Assembly: GCF_900107675.1 (NCBI RefSeq)
Contig: NZ_FNRI01000006.1
Location: 124,001 to 188,000 of the forward strand
Source of the DNA: Alistipes timonensis JC136
GTDB lineage: Bacteria > Bacteroidota > Bacteroidia > Bacteroidales > Rikenellaceae
Length of the DNA stretch: 64,000 bases
Direction: 5' to 3'
The notes under the pieces are model-generated. The model saw only the letters and a program-made list of their open reading frames with translations. It was not told the DNA's origin and searched no databases. A program made the position numbers and the translations under genes. This document shows positions 52,738 through 60,319 of this stretch, one piece after another. The first letter of the stretch is position 1. The number at the start of each line of letters is the position of its first letter.

Positions 52738-54026
52738 AAAAGAGTATTGTTTTTGCCTTGCTGGCATTGCTGGGCTGCACGCAGTTGTCGGCGCAGGGGA
52801 GCGCCCAGACCCCGATGGTCAAAGTGCGCATCACGCCGACGAACGGCTCGTGGGACTACCGCGTCGGGGAACGGATCAAAATGGCGGTGAGCGTGGAACT
52901 GAACGAGCTTCCGCTCCGCGATGTCGCGTTCACCTATGAAGCCGGTCCGGAGCTGGTCGAACCGACGGTGACGGGGCAGGCGACGACCAAAGACGGCTCC
53001 GTGACGCTGGACCTCGGACGGATGGACAAACCCGGATTTTTCAACCTCGATGTCCGCGTCAGGGTGAACGGGGTGGACTACCGTCAGTGGAAAACCGTCG
53101 CCGTGGACAAGGAGCGCATCGAACCGACGGTGACGATGCCGGCCGATTTCCAGTCCTACTGGCAGTCGCAGCTCGACGCCGATGCGGCCATGCCCCTCCG
53201 GCCCCGGATGGAGCTGCTTCCCGAGCGCTGCACCGACAGGACCGATGTCTACGAGGTGAGCTATCTCTACACGCCCCAGGGAGGGCGCTTCTACGGCATT
53301 CTGTGCGTGCCGAAAGCCGAGGGGAAATACCCGGCCGTCCTGCGCGTTCCCGGAGCGGGCGTGCGGAGCTATCAGGGGAGCGCCTGGCAGGCCGACAAGG
53401 GCTTCATAACGCTCGATGTCGGCATTCACGGCATTCCGGTCACGCTCGAACCGGTCGTCTACGAACGGCTCTTTGCGGGGATTCTCAACCGCTATTACAC
53501 GATGAACCTCGAAAGCCGCGACGATTACTATTACAACCGGGTGATCCGGGGCTGCAAACGGGCCGTCGACCTTATCTTCACACTCGACAAGTTCAACGGC
53601 AGGATAGGCGTTCAGGGCAGCAGCCAGGGCGGCGCCCTGACGGTGATGGTGGCGGCGCTCGATCCGCGGGTGTGCTGCGCGGCGGCGGCCCTGCCGGCGA
53701 TGAGCGACATGACGGGGTATCTTCACGGCCGTGCCGGAGGATGGCCCCAGATTTTGAAAAATCCCGCGGAGTGCATCTATAACCGGAAGGAGATCGTCAA
53801 TACGCTGTTGTATTACGACACGGTCAATTTCGCGCGTCTGCTGAAAATCCCGATCTATTACATGCTGAGTTACAACGACAAGGTGTGCCCTCCGACCTCG
53901 ACGTTCTCGGTTTACAATGCGACTGCGGCGCCCAAGCGGATGCAGCTCACCCACGAAACCGGCCACTGGTACTATCCCGAGCAGGCCGGGCAGATGGATA
54001 CTTATATCGAAAAGGCATTGCAGTGA
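52734..54026 (+). CDS. CE7-like acetyl esterase (acetylxylan esterase AXE1 family)
   Basis: 430 residues with a Sec signal (MKKSIVFALLALLGCTQLSAQ). An N-terminal beta domain (about 25-135) precedes an alpha/beta-hydrolase AXE1 domain: the nucleophile serine in GVQGSSQGGALTV, the acid in SYNDKVCPP and the histidine in THETGHWYYPE. CE7 enzymes remove O-acetyl groups from sugars. Coupled translationally to GH89, it probably deacetylates the glycan for glycosidase access. Confidence 0.92.
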   Translation: MKKSIVFALLALLGCTQLSAQGSAQTPMVKVRITPTNGSWDYRVGERIKMAVSVELNELPLRDVAFTYEAGPELVEPTVTGQATTKDGSVTLDLGRMDKPGFFNLDVRVRVNGVDYRQWKTVAVDKERIEPTVTMPADFQSYWQSQLDADAAMPLRPRMELLPERCTDRTDVYEVSYLYTPQGGRFYGILCVPKAEGKYPAVLRVPGAGVRSYQGSAWQADKGFITLDVGIHGIPVTLEPVVYERLFAGILNRYYTMNLESRDDYYYNRVIRGCKRAVDLIFTLDKFNGRIGVQGSSQGGALTVMVAALDPRVCCAAAALPAMSDMTGYLHGRAGGWPQILKNPAECIYNRKEIVNTLLYYDTVNFARLLKIPIYYMLSYNDKVCPPTSTFSVYNATAAPKRMQLTHETGHWYYPEQAGQMDTYIEKALQ

Positions 54027-54037
54027 CCCCGAACGAA

Positions 54038-54069
54038 AAAAAGAGTTGTACAAGTGTACAACTCTTTTT
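54038..54069. terminator. Bidirectional intrinsic terminator at the end of the PUL
   Basis: Stem GAGTTGTACA/TGTACAACTC (54043-54052 with 54055-54064), extended by A5/T5 on the flanks; it lies between the esterase stop and the minus-strand tRNA. Confidence 0.9.
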
Positions 54070-54078
54070 CGGTGAATG

Positions 54079-54152
54079 TGGGCCCAGAGGGGCATGATCC
54101 CACGACCTTCGGATTATGAGTCCGCTGCTCTGACCAACTGAGCTATGGGCCC
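54079..54152 (-). tRNA. tRNA with CAU anticodon (Met or Ile2), T-loop atypical
   Basis: 74 nt on the minus strand with a perfect GGGCCCA/TGGGCCC acceptor stem, a D-arm AGCTCAGTTGGTCAGAGC and an anticodon loop CTCATAA (CAU). It is probably elongator Met or lysidine-modified Ile2, since the acceptor lacks initiator features. The T-arm reads GTGGG-ATCATGC-CCCTC: the loop lacks the normal TTCRANY and the stem has a T-T mismatch. CCA is not encoded. Confidence 0.8.
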
Positions 54153-54254
54153 GGTCCAACGCCTGCGGGGCGCTTTTGTGGCGCAAAGATAGAAAAACTA
54201 TCCGGATTGCGCAACCCCGCGACGCATCGGGTGTGAAAAAATTTACGCGCAGGC

Positions 54255-54284
54255 TTGTTTGTTGCGAATTAATTCGTACCTTTG
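54255..54284 (+). promoter_or_regulatory. Putative promoter of rpmE2
   Basis: TTG (54255-54257), 19-nt spacer, TACCTTTG (54277-54284); 37 bp before the rpmE2 ATG. Confidence 0.6.
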
Positions 54285-54321
54285 TCGCGCTTAAGCATTA
54301 ATTAAATACAAAAACGACGAA

Positions 54322-54588
54322 ATGAAAAAGGGTATTCATCCGGAGAATTATCGTTTAGTGGCGTTCAAGGACATGTCCAACGACGTCGTGTTTTTGTGTC
54401 GGTCCGCCGTTTCGACAAAAGAGACCATCGAAGTGAACGGCGAAACCTATCCCGTGTATAAGATGGAAATTTCCAACACGTCGCACCCGTTCTACACCGG
54501 TAAGATGAAGTTGGTTGACACCGCTGGTCGCGTCGATAAGTTTATGAGCCGCTACGCAAAACGCTACGATAAGAAAGGCGCGAAATAA
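54322..54588 (+). CDS. rpmE2: 50S ribosomal protein L31 type B
   Basis: 88 residues beginning MKKGIHPENYRLVAFKDMSN. The type B family signature includes SNTSHPFYTGKMKLVDTAGRVDKF. It lacks the CxxC zinc motif of type A L31, so it is the zinc-independent form. It has its own promoter and is followed by a terminator, so it is monocistronic. Confidence 0.96.
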   Translation: MKKGIHPENYRLVAFKDMSNDVVFLCRSAVSTKETIEVNGETYPVYKMEISNTSHPFYTGKMKLVDTAGRVDKFMSRYAKRYDKKGAK

Positions 54589-54613
54589 TCACATTGCGCG
54601 CTTTGATCCCAAA

Positions 54614-54650
54614 ACGGGCTGCAACCGGAGGTTGCGGTCCGTTGTTTTTT
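54614..54650 (+). terminator. Intrinsic terminator of rpmE2
   Basis: 13-bp stem with two G-U pairs (54614-54626 with 54630-54642), GGA loop, then a T-rich run to 54650. Confidence 0.87.
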
Positions 54651-54775
54651 GCACGCCGGGAGTGCCCGGAACAAAATTTGCGGCAGGTGACAAAATAGTT
54701 GAACAATCTGCTGATTTTTAATCTATATTTGTACCTGCAGGCAAACGAGATTTTAGAATCTTAATGTAACGAATT

Positions 54776-55648
54776 ATGAAAAACTGCATGAAACATACCC
54801 TGTTTGCCGCGGCGCTGGGCGTCGCGGCCGTCCTTACGTCGTGCGTAAGCCGGCAGGTCGTCGTCGAGGCCGAAAACCAGCGGGATTCGCTGGCAACGGT
54901 CGTCAGTGCGAAAGACTCGCTCATCAATGCGGTCTTTGCGGACATCAACTCCATTTCGGAAAATCTCGCGCTGATCAAGTCGCGCGAAAACCTGATCACC
55001 ATGGCCGGGGCGGCCGAAGGTGGCCGCCGTCCCGTCGCGGAGATCAACAGCGACATCGCCGCCATCGACCGGCTGCTGAAGGAGAACAAGGAAAAGATCG
55101 CTTCGCTGCAGCGTTCCGCAGCCCTGCTGCGCAAGGCCAACCTGCACGTCGCGAGCCTGGAGAAGATGATCGCCGATATGAACGGGCAGCTTGCGGAGAA
55201 GTCTGGCGAGGTGGACCGGCTGCGCGAAAAACTGGCACAGATGGGCATCGAGGTCGAGAGTCTTTCCCAGGAGGTCGCCGTGCGGAGCGCCGAGGTCGAG
55301 AACCTCAGCAGCGAGAAGGTCGAGTTGCAGAACCAGCTGCATACGGTCTATTACATCGTGGGCCCCGAGAAAGAGCTGCGCGACGCGCAGATCATCGACA
55401 AGCAGGGATTCATCGGCCGTACGCTGACGGTGGGAAAGAACGGTAATCTGGACAGTTTCACGTCGGCCGATTCGCGCCTGTTGTCGGAGATTCCCGTCGG
55501 GCAGAAAAAGGCTTCGGTCGTCACGTCGCATCCCGAGGATTCGTACGAGCTGGTGGCAGGAGGCGACAAAATGGTCGAGAAATTGCTCATCACCGATCCC
55601 GTGCGGTTCTGGGAGTCGTCGAAGGTGCTTATAATCAGCTATAAATAA
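54776..55648 (+). CDS. Coiled-coil lipoprotein of unknown function
   Basis: 290 residues. The signal MKHTLFAAALGVAAVLTSC ends in a lipobox (LTSC). Residues about 30-185 are heptad-rich (ADMNGQLAEKSGEVDRLREK, EVESLSQEVAVRSAEVENL), predicted to form a long coiled coil. A C-terminal segment of about 100 residues (VYYIVGPEKELRDAQIIDKQ) has mixed alpha/beta character. Similar lipoproteins occur across Bacteroidota without assigned function. An envelope spacer or structural role is possible. No catalytic motif seen; it stands alone between rpmE2 and the AraC gene. Confidence 0.8.
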   Translation: MKNCMKHTLFAAALGVAAVLTSCVSRQVVVEAENQRDSLATVVSAKDSLINAVFADINSISENLALIKSRENLITMAGAAEGGRRPVAEINSDIAAIDRLLKENKEKIASLQRSAALLRKANLHVASLEKMIADMNGQLAEKSGEVDRLREKLAQMGIEVESLSQEVAVRSAEVENLSSEKVELQNQLHTVYYIVGPEKELRDAQIIDKQGFIGRTLTVGKNGNLDSFTSADSRLLSEIPVGQKKASVVTSHPEDSYELVAGGDKMVEKLLITDPVRFWESSKVLIISYK

Positions 55649-55734
55649 GGTATTCAAAGCCTGTTTGCAATGTCTTTTGGAGTCCCTGCCGACAACGGCG
55701 GGGACTTTTTTTGCCTTTCGCCGCGCCTATGGGG

Positions 55735-55763
55735 TTGGCTTTCCGAATTTTTTTGTACTTTTG
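55735..55763 (+). promoter_or_regulatory. Putative promoter of the AraC-type regulator
   Basis: TTG (55735-55737), 18-nt spacer, TACTTTTG (55756-55763), 24 bp before the ATG at 55788. Confidence 0.6.
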
Positions 55764-55787
55764 TCCCAAATCTCACATTCGTACTTT

Positions 55788-56702
55788 ATGGATTATCAAC
55801 CCCAACCGCAGTTTGTGGAGTCGTCACTAAAAGAGAGTTGCACTGCGGATTGTAGTAGTTGTCCCACATTCCCTGCACCGTTTCGCCGCATCGGCGACTC
55901 GACCTACTGCAGGTTTTCGGAGCTGACCTTTGCGGCGGGAGAGGGTGCGTCCTTTCCGGCTGACCGCATGGTGCGCATTCTTTTCATTCTGTCGGGGTCG
56001 CTCAAACTCGAGCACGGCGCCGATACGGTCCGGCTGGTGACCTCGAAGCAATGCGTGTGCCTGGCCCGCAACGAGAACTTTTTGGCCACGGCCCAGGATG
56101 ACGATACCCATGTGGTCGTGCTGTCGCTCATCCATCGGATCGAGTTTTGCGAGCAGGATATTTTCGACAAGGTGATGCCTTACGATTCGGTTATCCCGAC
56201 CGAGATCGTTCCGACACTTTCGATGCATTCCTCCATCGAGCATCTTTTGGGTTCTATCTTTACGATCCGGCAGATGGCCAACTGCGTTCGGTTCCACCGG
56301 ATGAAGGCCACGGAGCTCTTTATGATGATCAAGGTGCTCTACACGCCGACCGAGCATGCTTATTTCTTCCAGTCGATGATTCAGCCGCAGGACAATTTCC
56401 GCGTCTTCGTCTGCAACAACTACGACAAGGCGCAGGGCGTGGCCGAACTGGCTTCGCTGGCGGGCATGAGCCTTTCGGTCTTCAAACGCCGTTTCGCCGA
56501 GCATTTCAACGACAGCGTCTACCACTGGATGATGCGCCAGAAGGCCCTCAAAGTCTTCTCCGACATTCGTGACGGCGAGGACAGCACCAAAGCGCTGATG
56601 AACAAGTACGGGTTCCGCCACTATACGCAGTTCAGCCGTTTCTGTAAGAATTACCTGCAGGCAACGCCCGCCCAGCTGATCGCTTCGATCAAAAAGAAAT
56701 AG
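55788..56702 (+). CDS. AraC family transcriptional regulator
   Basis: 304 residues from ATG 55788 (MDYQPQPQFVESSLKES). An N-terminal cupin-like sensor region (about 40-180) precedes a C-terminal double helix-turn-helix (about 215-300: VAELASLAGMSLSVFKRRFAEHF and KALMNKYGFRHYTQFSRFCK). A cysteine cluster CTADCSSC near residues 18-25 could bind metal or sense redox state, an observation not typical of the family. Targets are unknown; it is monocistronic with its own promoter. Confidence 0.9.
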   Translation: MDYQPQPQFVESSLKESCTADCSSCPTFPAPFRRIGDSTYCRFSELTFAAGEGASFPADRMVRILFILSGSLKLEHGADTVRLVTSKQCVCLARNENFLATAQDDDTHVVVLSLIHRIEFCEQDIFDKVMPYDSVIPTEIVPTLSMHSSIEHLLGSIFTIRQMANCVRFHRMKATELFMMIKVLYTPTEHAYFFQSMIQPQDNFRVFVCNNYDKAQGVAELASLAGMSLSVFKRRFAEHFNDSVYHWMMRQKALKVFSDIRDGEDSTKALMNKYGFRHYTQFSRFCKNYLQATPAQLIASIKKK

Positions 56703-56763
56703 AACCCGGCTGCGGTTCTGATTCGCAGGAGGCTTCCCGGGAAGGGTGGCCTCCTTGCACTTT

Positions 56764-57285
56764 TTACCGCTCCAGCACGTAAACGTTCAGGTCGATCCAC
56801 TCTCCGTCGGAGAGCTCCTCGCCCCGCGGTTCCACATGGCTGAGCCGGAATCCGAGCCGCCGGGGAATGGCGTTGCTCGGCAGGTTGCCCACGCCGCAGC
56901 GGATTTCGATACGCCGCATGCCCATCTGCGTAAAGGCCCTGCCGCAGAGCGCCCGCACGGCCGCCGTCATGATTCCTTTTCCCTGCTGCTCTTCACGCAG
57001 CCAGTAGCCGATCTCGACGCTGTGCTTTTCGGCGTCGGCCGATTTGAAGCCGATCAATCCGGCAAAGGCCCCGCCGTCGCGGATCGTGTAGACCGGGTTG
57101 GCCGTGTCGGCGAGCATTCCGGCCACCACCGCTTCGCTTTGTTCGACGCAGTGGGTCTCGGCGACGAAAGGGAGCCAGCGGCCGAGGTGCCGGCGCTGGG
57201 TGTCGATCGAGCGGAAAATATCCGCGGCATCCTCCGGACGGAGCTGCCGGAGTGCGTAGGGGCCGAAAAGGGGAATCGTATTCAT
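56764..57285 (-). CDS. GNAT family N-acetyltransferase (RimJ/RimL-like)
   Basis: 173 residues from the ATG at 57283-57285 (MNTIPLFGPYALRQLRPEDA). GNAT core: YTIRDGGAFAGLIGF, VEIGYWLREEQQGKGIMTAAV (acetyl-CoA pyrophosphate loop QQGKGI) and NLPSNAIPRRLGFRL. It resembles RimJ/RimL-type acetyltransferases, which acetylate ribosomal protein N-termini or small molecules; the substrate is unknown. No signal peptide. Confidence 0.9.
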   Translation of the reverse strand: MNTIPLFGPYALRQLRPEDAADIFRSIDTQRRHLGRWLPFVAETHCVEQSEAVVAGMLADTANPVYTIRDGGAFAGLIGFKSADAEKHSVEIGYWLREEQQGKGIMTAAVRALCGRAFTQMGMRRIEIRCGVGNLPSNAIPRRLGFRLSHVEPRGEELSDGEWIDLNVYVLER

Positions 57286-57540
57286 AGTGGGAGCGGTTTT
57301 CAAAATTTAAAGATAGTGAAAAGAACGGAGGGGTCCAAACCGCACTGCAGGCGGTCGGCGAGACCTTACGGCCTTCCAAAAGCGCCGTCACGGCACGAAA
57401 GATAGTGAAAATATGCCGGAGCGCATATTAAAATAGGTGTGCCGGGTCCGGAAATAAGCTGTCCGGGAGGGGCGCGAATGCCGGCCGGACCGGCGGATGG
57501 CATAGTTGGACGAGAAAGACGATATTTTTTGCGGAAGCTG

Positions 57541-57570
57541 TTGCGTTATCCAAAACTTTTCCTATCTTTG
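57541..57570 (+). promoter_or_regulatory. Distal promoter of the tRNA-tuf operon
   Basis: TTG (57541-57543), 19-nt spacer, TATCTTTG (57563-57570): an excellent match to the Bacteroidota housekeeping promoter. Confidence 0.65.
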
Positions 57571-57654
57571 CACCCGATTTCGCCCGTGAACCAACGGCGT
57601 TCGGGCGCGGTTCTTTGAGAAGAGTTAAAAAGTAGAAAATTTATCCCGAATAAT

Positions 57655-57685
57655 TTGCGCGGTAAATTTTTTATGCCTACTTTTG
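57655..57685 (+). promoter_or_regulatory. Proximal promoter of the tRNA-tuf operon
   Basis: TTTG (57655-57658), 19-nt spacer, TACTTTTG (57678-57685), 21 bp before tRNA-Thr. Confidence 0.65.
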
Positions 57686-57706
57686 CAATCCAAAACGGTG
57701 AATACT

Positions 57707-57780
57707 GCCGATGTAGCTCAGTTGGCCAGAGCAGCTGATTTGTAATCAGCTGGTCGGGGGTTCGAATCCCTCCATCGGCT
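57707..57780 (+). tRNA. tRNA-Thr (UGU)
   Basis: 74-nt cloverleaf: acceptor GCCGATG/CATCGGC, anticodon loop TTTGTAA (UGU), T-loop TTCGAAT. CCA not encoded. First of three tRNAs before tuf. Confidence 0.97.
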
Positions 57781-57822
57781 CGGAAGGCCGACGCAGGGAG
57801 GAGCGGCGGCAGTGCAAGACAA

Positions 57823-57905
57823 GGGAAGTTACCAGAGTGGCCAAATGGGGCAGACTGTAAATCTGCTGGCTTACGCCTTCGGTGGTTCGAATCCATCACT
57901 TCCCA
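57823..57905 (+). tRNA. tRNA-Tyr (GUA)
   Basis: 83-nt class II tRNA with a long variable arm: acceptor GGGAAGT/ACTTCCC, anticodon loop CTGTAAA (GUA), T-loop TTCGAAT. CCA not encoded. Confidence 0.97.
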
Positions 57906-57997
57906 CTAAAGAAGAGTGCCGGTTGGAGTTGCTGGGTCCTGAACGCTGTTGAAAAACGGCGCAAGGGAAAGGATGACTCTGATACGGTTATGTTTTT

Positions 57998-58073
57998 GCG
58001 GAAGTAGCTCAGTTGATAGAGCATCAGCCTTCCAAGCTGAGGGTCGCGAGTTTGAGCCTCGTCTTCCGCTCCA
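57998..58073 (+). tRNA. tRNA-Gly (UCC), CCA encoded
   Basis: Acceptor GCGGAAG/CTTCCGC, anticodon loop CTTCCAA (UCC), T-loop TTTGAGC, discriminator T followed by genomic CCA at 58071-58073. Confidence 0.96.
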
Positions 58074-58200
58074 CTGCGCAGCAGCGTGTGATGCGAACGC
58101 CTCCGTCGAACGGAAGGGAGTTTGCGTCGCTCGCTTGTTCTGCGGAATGAATTTTAAAACTTTAGGACAATTTTTAACAATACTTTAAATACTTAATACT

Positions 58201-59388
58201 ATGGCAAAAGAAAAATTCGACCGGTCGAAACCGCACGTAAACATCGGTACCATCGGTCACGTAGACCACGGTAAGACCACCCTTACCGCAGCTATCACGA
58301 CTGTTCTGGCTAAGAACGGCCTCTCGGAGCTCCGTTCGTTCGACTCGATCGACAACGCTCCCGAGGAGAAAGAGCGTGGTATCACGATCAACACCTCGCA
58401 CGTTGAGTACCAGACGGCCAACCGCCACTACGCTCACGTAGACTGCCCGGGCCACGCCGACTATGTGAAGAACATGGTAACGGGTGCCGCTCAGATGGAC
58501 GGCGCTATCCTGGTTGTTGCCGCTACGGACGGCCCGATGCCCCAGACCAACGAGCACGTACTGCTCGCCCGTCAGGTGAACGTGCCGCGCATCGTTGTTT
58601 TCCTGAACAAGTGCGACATGGTTGACGATCCCGAAATGCTCGACCTGGTTGAGATGGAGGTTCGCGACCTGCTTTCGAAATACGAGTACGATGGCGACAA
58701 CGCTCCCATCATCCGCGGTTCCGCACTCGGCGGCCTGAACGGCGAGCCCAAGTGGGAGGAGAAGATCATGGAGCTGATGAACGCTGTCGACGAGTACATT
58801 CCCATTCCCCCGCGTGAGAATGAGAAGCCGTTCCTGATGCCTGTCGAGGACGTGTTCTCGATCACCGGCCGCGGTACCGTTGTAACGGGCCGTATCGAGA
58901 CCGGTGTCATCCACGTAGGTGATCCCGTTGAGATCGTAGGTCTCGAGGAGAAGATTTTGACTTCGACCTGTACGGGCGTCGAGATGTTCCGCAAGCTGCT
59001 CGATCAGGGCGAGGCCGGCGACAACGTAGGTCTGCTGCTCCGCGGTATCGACAAGAAGGAGGTAAAGCGCGGTATGGTACTCGCAGCGCCCAAGTCGATC
59101 ACCCCGCACACCGAGTTCGAGGCTGAGGTCTACATCCTGAAGAAAGAGGAGGGTGGCCGTCACACGCCGTTCCACAACAACTATCGTCCCCAGTTCTACC
59201 TGCGTACGATGGACGTAACGGGTGAGGTTCACCTGCCCGCCGGCGTCGACATGGTTATGCCGGGCGACCACGTAACCATCTCCGTGAAGCTGATCTATCC
59301 GGTGGCTCTGAACGAGGGTCTGCGTTTCGCAATCCGCGAGGGTGGCCGTACGGTAGGTGCTGGTCAGATCTTGAAAATCGTGAAGTAA
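58201..59388 (+). CDS. tuf: Elongation factor Tu
   Basis: 395 residues. GTP-binding motifs GHVDHGKTT, DCPGHADYV and NKCDMVDDPE, the switch I RGITINTSHVEY, and beta-barrel domains 2 and 3 ending EGGRTVGAGQILKIVK. It delivers aminoacyl-tRNA to the ribosome. It lies in the tRNA-Thr/Tyr/Gly-tuf-tRNA-Trp-secE-nusG arrangement and is followed by a terminator-like hairpin. Confidence 0.98.
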   Translation: MAKEKFDRSKPHVNIGTIGHVDHGKTTLTAAITTVLAKNGLSELRSFDSIDNAPEEKERGITINTSHVEYQTANRHYAHVDCPGHADYVKNMVTGAAQMDGAILVVAATDGPMPQTNEHVLLARQVNVPRIVVFLNKCDMVDDPEMLDLVEMEVRDLLSKYEYDGDNAPIIRGSALGGLNGEPKWEEKIMELMNAVDEYIPIPPRENEKPFLMPVEDVFSITGRGTVVTGRIETGVIHVGDPVEIVGLEEKILTSTCTGVEMFRKLLDQGEAGDNVGLLLRGIDKKEVKRGMVLAAPKSITPHTEFEAEVYILKKEEGGRHTPFHNNYRPQFYLRTMDVTGEVHLPAGVDMVMPGDHVTISVKLIYPVALNEGLRFAIREGGRTVGAGQILKIVK

Positions 59389-59406
59389 TTCACGATCAGA
59401 TATCCC

Positions 59407-59438
59407 GGGAGGCGGTGAACCGTATCGCCTCCCTTTTT
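59407..59438 (+). terminator. Intrinsic terminator after tuf
   Basis: GGGAGGCG (59407-59414) pairs with CGCCTCCC (59426-59433), followed by five T just before tRNA-Trp; it may be partial, since tRNA-Trp and secE follow directly. Confidence 0.82.
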
Positions 59439-59512
59439 AGGAGCATAGTTCAAGGGTAGAATAGCGGTCTCCAAAACCGTTGATGGGAGTTCGAATCTCT
59501 CTGCTCCTGCCA
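59439..59512 (+). tRNA. tRNA-Trp (CCA anticodon), CCA encoded
   Basis: Acceptor AGGAGCA/TGCTCCT, anticodon loop CTCCAAA (CCA), T-loop TTCGAAT, discriminator G and genomic CCA at 59510-59512. Lies between tuf and secE, the conserved Bacteroidota position. Confidence 0.96.
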
Positions 59513-59530
59513 AGAATAAAGGAAGAAGAT

Positions 59531-59728
59531 ATGTTGAATTACATTAAAGAATCCTATAACGAGCTTGTAAACAAGGTGACGTGGCCTACGTTCCCGCAGC
59601 TCCAGAATTCGACGGTCGTTGTGATGGTGGCTTCGGCCATCTTTGCCGTTGTCGTGCTGGCGATGGACCTGACGTTCGAGAACATGATGGCCGCCATCTA
59701 CAAGACCCTGGGTAATCTTGGTCGTTAA
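59531..59728 (+). CDS. secE: Preprotein translocase subunit SecE
   Basis: 65 residues from ATG 59531 (MLNYIKESYNELVNKVTWPT). The amphipathic N-terminal helix with the VTWP motif and a single membrane helix (VVVMVASAIFAVVVLAMDL) are typical of short SecE. An upstream in-frame ATG (59480) lies inside tRNA-Trp and is rejected. It clamps SecY in the Sec channel. Confidence 0.95.
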   Translation: MLNYIKESYNELVNKVTWPTFPQLQNSTVVVMVASAIFAVVVLAMDLTFENMMAAIYKTLGNLGR

Positions 59729-59742
59729 TTTCTGCTGAAACG

Positions 59743-60303
59743 ATGAGCGAGATTAAGAAACAGTGGTATGTAGTCCGCGCTATTGGTGGCAAGGAGGCGA
59801 AGGTGAAAGAGTATATCGAAGCCGAAATTCGCCACAACCATCTCGAGGACTACATCTCTCAAGTGCTGATCCCTACCGAAAAAGTCTATACCATCCGCAA
59901 TGGTAAGAAGGTCTCGAAAGAGAAGGTTTCTTATCCGGGCTACGTGTTGGTGGAGGCCGCTTTCGTGGGGCAGATTCCCATTATAATTCGTAATACTCCC
60001 AATGTGCTGGGCTTCTTGGGCGACACCAAAGAGGACAGTCGCAAGATGAATGCCACGCCCCTGCGTCCGCAGGAGGTTGCACGCATCCTGGGCCGCGTCG
60101 ACGAGATGAACGCCATGGAGGAGGAGAACGAAATACCATTCTTTGTCGGCGAGACCGTAAAAGTTACGGACGGTCCTTTCTCGAGCTTCCAAGGTACTAT
60201 CGAGGCAGTCGACAACGAGCGCAAGAAACTCACGGTATCGGTGAAGATATTCGGGCGCAAAACTCCTATGGAGTTGGGTTTCACTCAAGTAGAAAAAGAA
60301 TAA
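59743..60303 (+). CDS. nusG: Transcription termination/antitermination factor NusG
   Basis: 186 residues. An N-terminal NGN domain (WYVVRAIGGKEAKVKEYIE; VSYPGYVLVEA) and a C-terminal KOW domain (FFVGETVKVTDGPFSSFQGT). It binds RNA polymerase and modulates pausing and Rho action. 14 bp after secE, 16 bp before rplK. Confidence 0.97.
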   Translation: MSEIKKQWYVVRAIGGKEAKVKEYIEAEIRHNHLEDYISQVLIPTEKVYTIRNGKKVSKEKVSYPGYVLVEAAFVGQIPIIIRNTPNVLGFLGDTKEDSRKMNATPLRPQEVARILGRVDEMNAMEEENEIPFFVGETVKVTDGPFSSFQGTIEAVDNERKKLTVSVKIFGRKTPMELGFTQVEKE

Positions 60304-60319
60304 TTAACCAAGGAAAACT

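Larger units (their letters stand above)
57286..57706. other. 421-bp intergenic region with tRNA/tuf promoters
   Basis: Leftward, a TATCTTTA box near 57308-57315 (minus) may serve the GNAT gene; a 14-bp direct repeat AAAGATAGTGAAAA occurs at 57309-57322 and 57398-57411. Rightward, two promoter pairs precede tRNA-Thr. No coding sequence is supported here. Confidence 0.5.

Noticed and set aside
59480..59530. Longer SecE start at 59480
   Set aside because: It falls within tRNA-Trp; the ATG at 59531 gives the standard SecE N-terminus.
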